NCBI GenBank assembly: GCA_022578605.1
Contig: MU394180.1
Span: 1-34,289 of the forward strand
DNA: 34,289 nt
Direction of reading: 5' to 3'
Source: Camillea tinctor
Taxonomy: Eukaryota > Ascomycota > Sordariomycetes > Xylariales > Xylariaceae
A program made the translations under genes and the position numbers. Shown here in pieces: positions 22,474 through 32,875 of this stretch; the stretch's first letter is position 1, and every line of letters begins with the position of its first letter. Below the pieces are notes generated by a model. That model had not been told where the DNA came from. It saw only the letters and a list, made by a program, of their open reading frames with translations, and did not search any database.

Positions 22474-22887
22474 TCACGCATTATATATCTCGGTCGCTGC
22501 CTCGCACGTCTCACAGCAGATATGCTCACACCGGTATTCTTGCCTGTCTATAATCATCACACAACTACAGCGGCCTACATGCGCATCAGCTCACCATCAG
22601 TTCGATCGACGAGTGGGGGTTTTCTTTGGCTAACCTTGATCGTTCCATTCCTTGCCGCACCAGCAACAGTTCCAATACCCGCCTCGTTCCTCGAACGGGC
22701 ACTTTGCTAAGGGGCAGTTCACCTGTGCTCCGTACTCTGGAGGAGGCGGCCAGGGCACCGAATTGCGAGTGACTTTTTTGCACATTCTCCGTTCCCTGTG
22801 TGACTGTCGAGATGGTGCATCGGAACAGTAATGGATCCGAGTGACAACATGCTCACATCTAAGCGTATATGCGGTTTCAGTACACAT
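22474..22887 (-). CDS. Cys/His-rich putative zinc-binding protein, paralog 2 (117 aa, two exons)
   Basis: Exon 1 is 22635-22887 and exon 2 is 22474-22574, joined across a 60-nt intron (donor GTTAGC, acceptor GCATGTAG, phase 1). Without the intron the frame stops right after WNDQG. With it, the protein continues RCSCVMIIDRQEYRCEHICC and C-x2-C, recovering the C-x-H-x-C-C-x2-C ending of paralog 1. C2, C11, H13, Y20-C21 and C36 fall at the same residue numbers as in paralog 1. The core CPLAKC (C58, C63) and GGYWNCCWCGK (C74, C75, C77) matches CPLQNC and GSWNCCVCGK of paralog 1. The end motif is C100, H102, C104, C105, C108. Probably binds two or more structural zinc ions; cellular role unknown. 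A TATATATA element lies 45-60 bp before the ATG. No signal peptide or membrane segment. Confidence 0.75.
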
Positions 22888-22929
22888 GCCGCAGGAATCT
22901 CGAGATATTTCGTTGCTCGGAAAGGCAAA

Positions 22930-22943
22930 ATATTATATATATA
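22930..22943 (-). promoter_or_regulatory. TATA-rich element before paralog 2
   Basis: Alternating TATATATA-type tract about 45-55 bp upstream of the ATG at 22887. The distance is short for a core promoter unless the 5' UTR is very small. Confidence 0.3.
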
Positions 22944-23093
22944 AGGAATCCAGGTTATGGGGATTGTCTTTATCTTTTCTGCTGCTTCCTTGATGTCGAG
23001 ATAATGTCAGTTGTTTTTGGACTCGGCGTAGTGGGCAAAAACTATTTACTCCTCTGGTACTCGAGGGTTGATCCATTTGTGTAGAGATCTTCC

Positions 23094-23428
23094 TCAGTAC
23101 TTATTCTCCTTGATGCCGCCACATATGTACTCGAAAACCTCTCCGTCAACAATTTCTGCCTCAACCAGAGCTGCGATTAGAAGTACAATTTTCACACCGC
23201 CGGTCAACCTTTAAGCTTAGAGATTCCGAATTATTGAACTACAAGCCGCCACGCGATCCAAGACCCCCTGGATCACATAGTGATCTCGCGCTATGGCGTC
23301 CCTCCCTCTTGTGTACAAATATTCGAGACTCCAGTGAAGGTGGCTACTGACAGTACTTCAGAATACAGGGTTATGAAGAAAAGGCAAGACCTCGAAGACA
23401 TATTTTCCGCACGCAGCCGTCCGTACAT
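23094..23428 (-). CDS. Candidate small split gene, about 72 aa, unknown
   Basis: Tentative model with exons 23391-23428, 23243-23346 and 23094-23170. The introns of 44 and 72 nt (donors GTCTTG and GTAGTT, both weak) join in consistent phase. The product starts MYGRLRAENMSS, continues through SHLHWSLEYLYT and VIQGVLDRVAASLVEAEIVD, and ends CGGIKENKY. The C-terminal half looks like an amphipathic helix. I recognise no family. Reading straight through would meet two TAA codons, so if the introns are wrong this is a decayed fragment or chance. A 20-bp part of exon 2 has a 17/20 match at 21815-21834. It sits about 0.2 kb upstream of paralog 2 on the same strand. Confidence 0.27.
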
Positions 23429-24354
23429 GGATTAACTTAGGGGATATTTACTTGCTCTTTCGGAGTATTCGGAAGAAATACATGCAAGATCGATCGGCAA
23501 GCCACATTTTCCTCCTAAAGGAGGCATATGAATAGATAATGAGAATGGAAATGGGGGGAAGAGGAGCAATCTGGGCTAAAAGAGGCCAATTCCTTGATTT
23601 TTTATTATTTCTTCTTCTCTCTTTCCCCTTTCGAACACATGCTATCATAAGTGTCTAAGTCGGCTCTCGTGCCTCAGCTTGCTTCTCCAGACTTTCTGTG
23701 ATACACAAAAAGCCATCTCTCTTGTGGCGGCATTGGAGCCGTGGTCGTATAGAGAGAGAAAGGAAAATTAAATCAAAAAGGGGGGTCTTGGAATTTTTAG
23801 GCCGTCACAAACTATTTTTGTTTTTTGTTTTAATTAATCTATTTTTTCGGCTGCTGAACTATCCAGCACGGTCCGAGTTGCTCTTTTTCACACTGACACT
23901 TTCTATCCCCTTATCCTCATTCCCGCCTAGGACGATCCCTCTACGCCTACTGGAGAAACACAACCTACGGAGGCAGTTCTACTCAGCCTCCTGCCCGGCG
24001 AAAGCGCCACCCGAAGCAAGTCTCCTCCCCATCTACCCTCTATTCCCATTTTTTTTCCATCCCCTGGAGGTCGGCCCGCTTTGTTTGTATGCTCACATTT
24101 CCTAGGCCTGGCTTGCTGCCTGACCCCCAAGAACTGAAGATGGCAGATACTTCTTTCCTGTTTGCGGTCCTGCTTGCCTGTCTCATTATTCTGTATCTCT
24201 TGCCATATATCATCTAATCTATCGTCTTTACGTACATACATACATATATTTTTGTCTCGCTCTTCCCGTCTTCCCGTCCTCCACATTCTAACTATCCCAT
24301 CTTCTAGTCATCAACATACCACTTCACCTTCCCAGACCTCATGCAGTCCCCCAT

Positions 24355-24383
24355 CACACACACACACACACATACACACACTA
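24355..24383 (+). repeat. CA microsatellite
   Basis: About 13 CA units with a TA interruption, in the spacer downstream of paralog 3. Confidence 0.85.
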
Positions 24384-24562
24384 CACCACACATACACTAG
24401 ACTAGATCAGACCAGACCATTCTAGCCTAGCCTGACTCATCCTGGTAGTAGTAGTTTAGCTTTCTATTCCCACATGCCACAATACAACCAACTAACCCTT
24501 CTCATCCCTATTCCCATCCCCATCCCCATTCTTATTCCATCTTATCCCTACCCCTATCCTAA

Positions 24563-24943
24563 CTACCCATCAGCTTGGCAGTCCTGGCACACGACATGAT
24601 AACACAGGGTATCGGGGACCCTGCGCATGGGGTGCACGCACCAGCGGAACGTGTTGCCCCCGCGCCGGCACCGGCAGCACGTCCACCGCCCGCCCAGGTC
24701 CTGCAGCCGGCACTCCCCGGAGCTGCACTGCTGCGACATGAGGCAGCACCCCGCCTCCCCCGCCGCGCACGGCACGTTCGGGGACGCCGACGCCGGGTCG
24801 TAGGCTAGGACCGCGCAGGGGTTTGGCTGTTGGTCGGAGGTAGAGGACGAGGCGTGCGCGCAGTAGGTGTAGTGCATGGCGTATTCGACGGTGTGCGCGC
24901 AGGGGGGGATGTGGTGGTAGTGCACGTAGTAGTATGTGCACAT
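24563..24943 (-). CDS. Cys/His-rich putative zinc-binding protein, paralog 3 (126 aa)
   Basis: Single exon from ATG at 24943, again starting Met-Cys. A Tyr/His-rich start (C2 to H11) leads to C15-A-H17, then Y27-C28. A longer middle contains C43, C59, C66, C67, C73 and C78. The core GGRWTCCRCRRGGNTFRWC (C89, C90, C92, C102) matches the G-x-W-x-C-C-x-C...N-x2-W-C pattern of paralog 1. The protein ends CYHVVCQDC (C114, H116, C119, C122) almost at the stop. So the C-x-H-x2-C-x2-C ending is kept with no tail. The coding DNA is clearly more GC-rich than paralogs 1 and 2. Overlapping GC-rich frames on both strands are shadows. Function unknown; zinc binding is inferred from Cys/His spacing only. 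Confidence 0.75.
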   Translation of the reverse strand: MCTYYYVHYHHIPPCAHTVEYAMHYTYCAHASSSTSDQQPNPCAVLAYDPASASPNVPCAAGEAGCCLMSQQCSSGECRLQDLGGRWTCCRCRRGGNTFRWCVHPMRRVPDTLCYHVVCQDCQADG

Positions 24944-27900
24944 GCTTGCTGCTGCTATCGTGGAAACAATGGGTTTATTATATAGATTAGGTAAGTATGA
25001 GTTTGAGGCGGTCTCTTTTAGGTATTAGTCGAATCGGTTGAAATGCCTTTCTTCCCTGAGCGAAACTGAAAAATAAGAAGACAAAATATAAGAAGAAACA
25101 AGATTTCCGGTAAGTGAATGTGTAACCTGGCGGCGAGATCCCCTGATATCGTCTTTGCATATATGAGTATGAGAGCTGAATGAGATTATGCAATAGTCTT
25201 TTTTCTTAGAAGAGGGAAACAATATGATGATTGGGAAGGGTAGAGGAATGCGAGAATGGATAGTAGCTAACTTGGTAATAGACCTAGAAGTCTCATCAAG
25301 AATATAGCTATGTATTATGTGTGAAGAGTCATAACCATACGTCTCTCCAACTACAAATAAGCCCTAAAGAGGGGGCAGGCTATTGGTATGATGTCCTCAG
25401 GAAAGAAGAACGAGAGTTAATTATTCATGGTGAAAAGAATGTGTCTGGAGCAGAAAAAAGAAGGACATTTCCCACACCGGAGAGCGCAGCGCTTATATAG
25501 TTGTTGGAGTCGTTAATATATACCCTTATTAACGGCCCCGTCTGTCTACATGATATCGTTGCGGGTTAAGTGATAGAGACGACGGAGATCGTCGACTCAC
25601 GGTGTACTCATTTCGGTATTGAGACGGACGCCTCAAAAAAGCGCCTCTTTGCCCCCTTCTTCCGCCCATCCGGTTAAATAGTGGCATAGAACAATCCGAA
25701 TAATTTCATTTCCTGATCTTCGGGGGATACGTTAGATTCATTTCTTGCAATACAAGTTCACTCTATCTTGGGCAGAAAATAGAATCAACATTGAACATTA
25801 AAAAAATTATTTATTCTGTAAAAAATATCCACCTCTAAACCCATCTCGAGATATTCTCCTTTTTCCCCTACCGCTTCCTTCGCTCAATAGAAATAGAATC
25901 AGTAATAATAATAATAATTATAACAATGATCGACTCTCTTAGCCAGCCGCCCTGTCTAACGCTGAATCGGGCAGACCTGCCTTCTAATAGATTAATCTTG
26001 CCGGCGCCTCATTCCTATTTATTACTTTACCTTGTATATTCAATCTGTCTGACCGACACGTGGGTAAGGTACTCTTTCCCTTCCCCTTTTGTATGTTCAT
26101 CGAGATCTTGATCAAACATGATAGTGCCTGGTTTTCTTTTCTATCAGAGGAAATCACAGCCGGAGCGTTAGGTTACCCTCTCTTCCCCTCTTCTTTAAGC
26201 TTCTGCTCAACGAATGGAAGACACGTATGTAGGACAGGAAGTTTGAGACATCGGAAGATTTTCCCTCTCTTCCTCGTTGATGAAGGGACACACAACTGCC
26301 CGCCTCGTCATTTCATCCCATCTACCTCATCGAATAAGGGGAAAAGGAAAGAAAGAAAAAGGGTCTCGGTGCCGATCCTTGGCGTTTCCCCTAACCGTTT
26401 GTCCGTTTTATTTAATTAATTGACAAAGAAAAGAATAACTGTCAGGTACGTTGCATTGAAATCTATCTTTAGGGTTGTGGTTTTGGTCCCCGGTTGGGCA
26501 TCGATTCTCCTCCTCAGCTCTCTCGGCTCTAGGGCAACTAGTTCAAAAGTAGCTGAAGTGAGAATATTTAGGGGCTTGATTAATCTATGCTATCTGTGAC
26601 CCAAGGTCACCTCTAAGACATTGTAGTATGAGCGAGGGACCACAGTGGAAGGAAGAGGGAAAAGATACTTTGTTACTACACCGAGGGTAAAGTCATAGAT
26701 AGTATAGTCTACCTATGGCCGCGAGATGGTTGGGGTTAGAAATAAAACAAAATAACACGAGCTGAGCACTACGCAGGAAGTAGTTACAACGGTGACGACG
26801 CCTCTGACAATGATAGGTGGTCTCCTGTGTTACTGTCTTGCTTCACGTACATAGACGCTTAGGTAGCAAGATATGTAGTGAAGCGGACACGCGTTCATGA
26901 CGAGCGAGGTTTCTCCCCTTTTACGTTTGTTTTGGGGTTGCGTGGCGGAGGCCATGCCAGCGTCCATCATACATAGCCTACGTCTAACTTGAGCGACGTT
27001 ACCTGTCTCTCTTCTCCCCCCTCTCGCTCGCTCCCTATCCCTCTACGAATCACCCCATTTTGATATTTCTCTTACAGCCCAGACGGAGGAATTAACCTCA
27101 ACACCGACCCCCTTTCATGATAACACTCTACCCCTTATATTTTACGTAGCGGATATATGTAACCTAGTTGTGTCTAGATTACTCCCCCCTAACACGTAAA
27201 TGAAAAAAAAGGAAAGAAATGGTATATATACACACACGGGAGAGTGCCGAATAATCACTCCATAAATATAGTCCAGAGTTTGATTTCTCCAAATAAATAA
27301 ACAAGAATGATATTCAGGATCAATTCAGGGCGGTAGCCAAGACCAAGGCCATGAGGCGAAAGAAATCAGAATCAACACAAGTATCCCAGGCAAGTACATG
27401 ATATGCGTGGTTCGGACGCATGTCTCACGGGAAGGGCATGTTTTCTACTGCGAGGACCCGGGACCTCAAAACAAAAAATTCGAAAATCAGGAGAGTATGA
27501 CCCGGGTACCTGTATGGTGTTTTGCCTCCCTCTCTCTCGTAACTTGTCATCGTTTCTTTCCCTTATTCTGGTGGTAACACCCTAATCTATCTGAAATCCA
27601 ACTAGGCTTTCATACAATCGATCGATCTGAGGTTATGTATGGTCTACTTTCTCCTCGTACTGTTACGATGGAATGAGTAGGTTGTTGTTGTTCCTGTGGC
27701 GATTATGCCACACCCATATTGTCTTATCTGAGACTTTCTTCTTTTAACTCCTCCCACTATCCTTCCTTTTTTTCTATTTTCTTTTCTATAGCTCTCCTAT
27801 ATACAGAGTAATGCTTTTCTTTTGTTTCTGAATTGACATCATGTGACTGCTAATAAATTTAGATAGATAGACAAAAATACCGAGCCATATTGTAAGAGAA

Positions 27901-29770
27901 GACCCTGGAAGAAGCTTGAAACCCCGTGAGGGAAGATTGTCTGCTAGCGTGCGTTGGTGGTAGCTCAAGCCGGCTGCCTATCTCATCAGATGTTAAACAG
28001 TACTAGTATCGAAATCTGCTTTACACAAAGATCTTGTTACCTCTATCTACGAGACATGCTCCGTGTATCAACTGGTATTACACCAACAGCGTTAAGAGAT
28101 AATATAGCTAACAATTTATTCTATCCCCCTTTTTTGAACTTTCCCTTTTCATCATTTCTTCCCCCCACTACTTCTCCAATACAAGGTCCACTTAGATGTT
28201 TTTATGCTTCTTCGACTTACTGTGCGTATCAAAATTATCTTAAATCGAAGTCACTTTATATTATAGCAATTATTACCGTTGAGTATAAAGTGACCGGGCA
28301 GATATGCGGTCTGGGAGTATTATATATAACAGTCTCTGGCCATCTTGGCAAACTAACGTCTAGGTACCCTAAGAAGGCTTTGTTTGCGTGGTATGTAGGT
28401 GGGATATTGTGCAAATGCTGTGGAACGGGTTCGTTGCGAGTTGATGATCGCGTGCAACGTGGCGGTCCAGTAGGTAGACACGCTGAAATACCAAGGCTTT
28501 CATTCTTTTTTTTTTTTATGCCATCTTGTTTTTCTTTTCTCTTTTTCCTCTTTCGGTTTTCATTTCTACTTCCTTTCCATTGGATCCGTTGGTCATTGCT
28601 TTTCGATGGTGTAGGACCCCAATGTGCGTGTATGCTCAAACACACTGCTATATTAAGCATCTTGTTCTATTCTTCCCCAACCCCCCTTATTCATACACCG
28701 TGAATAGCCAATTCGTTCCTGGAAATTGGATGACCCCCCTAACTCGCGTCTCGGCTCGATCCGGAGTTGGTAGACATAAAACCCCCACTCCTAGGTTATT
28801 TCGACTTCAACTTCCGAGAGAGCCGGAAATATGAATCTGGTTTGGGCCTATGCAAGGGGAACTTCTATCTTTCAATTTATGATGCCTTGCTGGATACACC
28901 TTACTAGCTATAGGTGTCGCTCCTGGCGTAACTTGTATAATTTGCAAGGTTCCTATATAGGTGACGTTAGTACTATGCAAGAGTAATAGTAATCCTGCAT
29001 ACTTACCTACCTATATACCCAATGTATATTTCTTTTGCTTTACGAACTTTGGGCTACTGATAAATGCCCCTTGACGTAGAGTGTAGCACAATACTATACT
29101 GGGTGACGTACCTATACTATATTTTATGCATTGATTGATCAATTGTAACTGTTCTCTATAGGCTAAGCTTAGTAGTTTAAAGATATGTACTACCATCTTC
29201 CATCTTATCTTCGATGGGCGTTTATACTACCTAGTAACCTACATGTACTAAACCAACTCAAGTTAGATCTGATAGCTTCAAGGTTCTATATAGATTGAAA
29301 TAGGTTAATTCCGAAATATGACATAACATATTGCATGTCTATACTTATGTATTCAGTATACAATGAGTACCTAGGTATGTACATAATAATATTTATGCAT
29401 TTAGCAACCCCACCGACCCCGCGATATATGCAGAGTTAGATGAAGTGCCCCGCTATGCAACAGTGACGACAGCCTCTACTACTATAACCAATGCTGCAAC
29501 CAATACCAATTTCACTCCCATTACAACACTAACACCAACACATACGCGTACACCTACTTTGTTTCCCTAAGTTTTAACCACGAGTTCCCGAGATAGAGAA
29601 GCAAAGAAATCTATCCATTTGCTCTGAGGCATACAACCTAGGGTTAGGTTCATTGATATCAGAAATATATATGTTGATCTTTGAGATCCTTGAGATCCTT
29701 AATCCTACCTAATCCCTCAAACTACATTGCCCAACTTATTCTATATCTTGATATACCCCCCCGATTTATC
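24944..29770. other. Nearly 5 kb gene-poor region
   Basis: No gene supported. The longest open stretch is a 249-codon plus-strand frame at 27954-28703. It starts at a non-ATG codon and reads through a 14-T run as Phe; composition is not gene-like. Other notes: CTATATAA-type sequence near 25495, AT-rich tracts around 25.8 and 27.2 kb, and TACCTAGGTA-like motifs at 28361 and 29368. A tandem TTGAGATCC pair at 29680-29698 lies just upstream of the DUF89 gene. Confidence 0.45.
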
Positions 29771-31583
29771 ATGGAACACGAAACCAAGATTCGTGAGCTT
29801 CTTCCCTTCTACGGTCCCTCGACGACGAATTCCAAAGAACTTCAGTCACTGATCGCTGTCTATTCCCTGGCAGCCCCCTACTCGACAAGTGACAAGACCT
29901 CCTTCGCCTATGTATCAGCTCGGGATCGATGGCCCATCATCATTGTTAGTTAAATAAGCTATACCTCTCTCATTGTATTCCCAACAACACTCTGCTAATA
30001 GAATACACCTTACCACTTGAGGATAGACCAGTGCCATCGACGATACGTATCGATCCGTGTCCCAATGCGATAGCGATGCTGCACGAGAAGAGGGAAAGAA
30101 GATTGTGGAGGAACTGGCACGGTTGAAATACGAACTCCAGCACGACCGTCAGTTGACGTATGCTCTTCTCTACCTATTACCCTCCGGGGTTCTCAAGGTC
30201 AAGACCATGGCCCTGCTGACCGAACACAACATAGACCCATACGCGATGACGGTAGCCCCGACATAGCATTATACAACCAGGAGCTGGAGCTGCTGGGCAC
30301 GCCGACCTGGTTCAACGTGCCGTGGCTCTACAGTGAGTGCTATCTCTACCGGCGCATCAACACCTCCTTCAGCCTCTCCACGCACTGGAAGGACTACGAC
30401 GTCTTCGCCCGCCAGAAGATCAACACCTTCCGGTCGTCCCGGCCCGCCGTGCTCGAGCTGGCGGCGCGGTACAAGGAGATCGTGCAGCAGCTGGGGGCCG
30501 ACCAGGGCAAGCAGATCGACGCCGAGCGCGAGGAGGCGCAGAAGATCCTGTTCTACGAGATGTGCGAGATCTGCCTCTGGGGCAACGCCACCGACCTGTC
30601 CCTGCTGACGAGCCTCACCTACGAGGACATCCAGAAGCTGCAGGGGTCCGAGGCACGCAAGGCCTCGGAGAAGAACATCTTGATCAACGACCTGGACAAG
30701 GCGTACGCCGTGCTGAAGAAGGCCAAGGACGCGGGCCAGGAGGACCGCCGCGTCGACATCGTGTTGGACAACGCGGGTTTCGAGCTCTACGTGGACCTCA
30801 TCCTCGCCGGCTACCTGCTCGCGTCGGGCCTCGCCACGCTCGTAGTCCTGCACCCCAAGTCGCTGCCCTGGTTCGTCTCGGACGTGCTGCCGAGCGACTT
30901 CGCGACCCTGCTCAACGCGCTCTCACACCCGCAGCCCTTCTACGAGAACCCCTCGGAGGACGAGAAGCTGCAGGGCACGACCCCTCCCCCTCTCTCCCTG
31001 AAGGAGGTCTCAGAGCTCACCTTCCTGTTCGAGGACTGGGGCTGCCTGCACGCCGAGGGCCAGCTCATCCTCCGGTCGAACCCCTTCTGGACGCATCCAG
31101 GCAGCTTCTGGCGCCTGCCGACCGCCGACGCGGAGCTTTTCGACGACCTCAAGTCCAGCGAGCTGGTCGTTTTCAAGGGCGATCTGAACTACCGGAAACT
31201 GACCGGTGATGTAAGTTCTAATTCCCCTCCTTCTTTTCCCCTTTCTTCTTCCCCCTTTTCCCTTCTCTCCTTCACACATATATATATATATATATATAAT
31301 GATAAGTAAAAACAAAAGCTAATCATACATTATTACCAAGGCCGCATGGGACCCCACCACCCCCTTCACCGAAGCCATCGGGCCCCTCGGCCCCGGCTCG
31401 GGCGTCAACGTGCTCGCCCTGCGTACCTGCAAGGCCGATGTGGTCGTCGGCCTGCAGCCGGGAGAGGACAAGAAGCTCCGCGCTACGACCGAGGACGGGG
31501 GCGGCGATAGCGGCGCCCGGAAGTGGGCCTGGAGCGGGAAGTGGGCTGTGGTTTCGTTCTCGGGTGGTAAAGAAAGGAAGTAA
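29771..31583 (+). CDS. Damage-control phosphatase, ARMT1-like/DUF89 family
   Basis: Four exons: 29771-29944, 30027-30157, 30235-31210 and 31341-31583, giving 507 residues. Introns of 82, 77 and 130 nt all join in phase. This is the group of yeast YMR027W (Hrt2) and human ARMT1, metal-dependent phosphatases that remove unwanted phosphometabolites such as fructose-1-phosphate; cytosolic. Signatures: WFNVPWLYSECYLYRRI, NTFRSSRPAVLELA, LWGNATDLSLL, the metal-site motif DNAGFEL (D280, N281, E285), LPWFVSDV, the second metal-site motif VVFKGDLNYRKL (K416, D418, N420), and ALRTCKADVVVGL near the C-terminus. All expected active-site residues are present and the length fits the fungal family, so it should be active. 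The start is the first ATG, preceded by stops. Exon 3 is GC-rich with strong codon bias, while exons 1 and 2 are less so. The third intron carries a TA microsatellite. Confidence 0.95.
31278..31299 (+). repeat. TA microsatellite in the last intron of the DUF89 gene
   Basis: About ten TA units lie between the donor at 31211 and the acceptor at 31340, after a C/T-rich tract. Confidence 0.85.
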
Positions 31584-32875
31584 ATGAAGGGAGAGAAGAG
31601 GAATGGGAAGATAAGGTGGATGGATGGATAGGTTGGTTGGCAAGGGGGTAAGGGGGTAAGGTGAGGTGAGGTAAATACTAGTGAGTTGGGTAGATAAACG
31701 TACGTGTGGTTGATTTATCGGTATGGTATGATGGTCACAAGGACGACGTACGTATGTTTTACACGAGATACATGAAACGAAATACAGTAGATCTATTCAC
31801 TACCATGTAAGAGGAAGGGCTCTCGAATAATCTGATTTTGCCTTTTCGAAGTTCTATCATTCGTAATCGTTCCACGAAGGAGTATTGATATAAGATTTAC
31901 TTTAATACGTAGGTATATATATATATATATAGGACAATAACCGAGGTGTAATTAAATATCTGGTCAGATGTTAAGGCTAGGAAGTAAAATAAGTAAATAT
32001 GCGATATAAACAGACGCACATACACGCATGCATACGGGAAGAAAGATCATGCATAGGTTACTATATTTTGATAAATTAGAAAATAAAGCAATTAGAACTA
32101 TACTAGGCGAGTCGAGTATGGATGTACCACGTAGACTGTAGAATAATAGTAACAAGATAAGGTAAGGTAAGGTAACCTAAGCCGAGGAAAAAGAAAAGGA
32201 AAAGGAAAGACAAAACAAAAAAGCTATGGGGTATCACAATCCTCAATGACAGCACTTCTCTCTCCTCCTGACTTCGTCATCACGCGCCGTCATCGCACAA
32301 AATACATTCTTCATTCTTTTCTTATTTTTCTTGTCCATCTCTCGCTCTCGGGTCTCCCCACTGCCTGTTTATCATCATCCAATTTTCTCCCTTCCCGTTT
32401 CCTTCGAAAAAAAAAAAGGAAAACCTGCCCACCTCCCCCGAAGTATGAGAAAGCCTCGAACTTCTCAATGTATCTATCCGGTTTTCCAGTCATATCCTCT
32501 CCTCCCTTCTCCTTTTCTTCCTTCCTTTCCCCCCGATAGCAAGCAACAGAGTAGTAATTATCCCATCCCATCCCAATTCCCATTCCCATTTCACTCCATT
32601 GCTATCGCATATCCTGCCATAGGATGAAGAGGATGAGCCAGCTCATCCAAACCCAGTAGCCTAGTTAAACCCCTACGCCCAAACCTAAATAATTGAAATT
32701 CTGCCAAACGCGCCCTCAAAAAAGTTGGGAATATTCTTTTAGTTTTCTTTCCCTTTTTTTCTTCTTTGTTGCTTGCTCCCTTTTTCGTCAAGCTTAAAAC
32801 TTATAAGTAGAGACATCTCTAATGGGGCATAACCTAGTGCACTAGCATTATGATGCCCGCAACCTCAACAGCGAT
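31584..32875. other. Convergent intergenic spacer with simple repeats
   Basis: Lies between the 3' ends of the DUF89 gene (plus) and the promethin/LDO-type gene (minus). Contains GGGGTAAG and GAGGTGAGGT short tandems right after the DUF89 stop, a TA repeat at 31914-31931, GGTAA repeats near 32160-32175 and a pyrimidine-rich stretch at 32260-32600. No coding signal. Confidence 0.5.
31914..31931 (+). repeat. TA microsatellite
   Basis: Nine TA units in the spacer downstream of the DUF89 gene. Confidence 0.85.

Larger units (their letters stand above)
22888..24562. other. Spacer between Cys-rich paralogs 2 and 3
   Basis: Contains the candidate split gene at 23094-23428 (listed separately). The rest has no supported gene. 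23700-24100 is pyrimidine-rich. 24355-24383 is a CA microsatellite. 24481-24556 is a degenerate CCCATC/CCTATT tandem just downstream of paralog 3. Confidence 0.45.

Noticed and set aside
22282..22710. 142-codon plus-strand frame
   Set aside because: Antisense to both exons of Cys-rich paralog 2; no features of its own.
27954..28703. 249-codon plus-strand open frame
   Set aside because: Starts at a non-ATG codon, reads homopolymer T runs as Phe, no motif or codon bias, and a pyrimidine-rich strand lowers stop frequency.
30269..30853. 194-codon minus frame and a 290-codon shifted plus frame over the DUF89 gene
   Set aside because: Shadows of the GC-rich third exon; the in-phase frame carries all family motifs.
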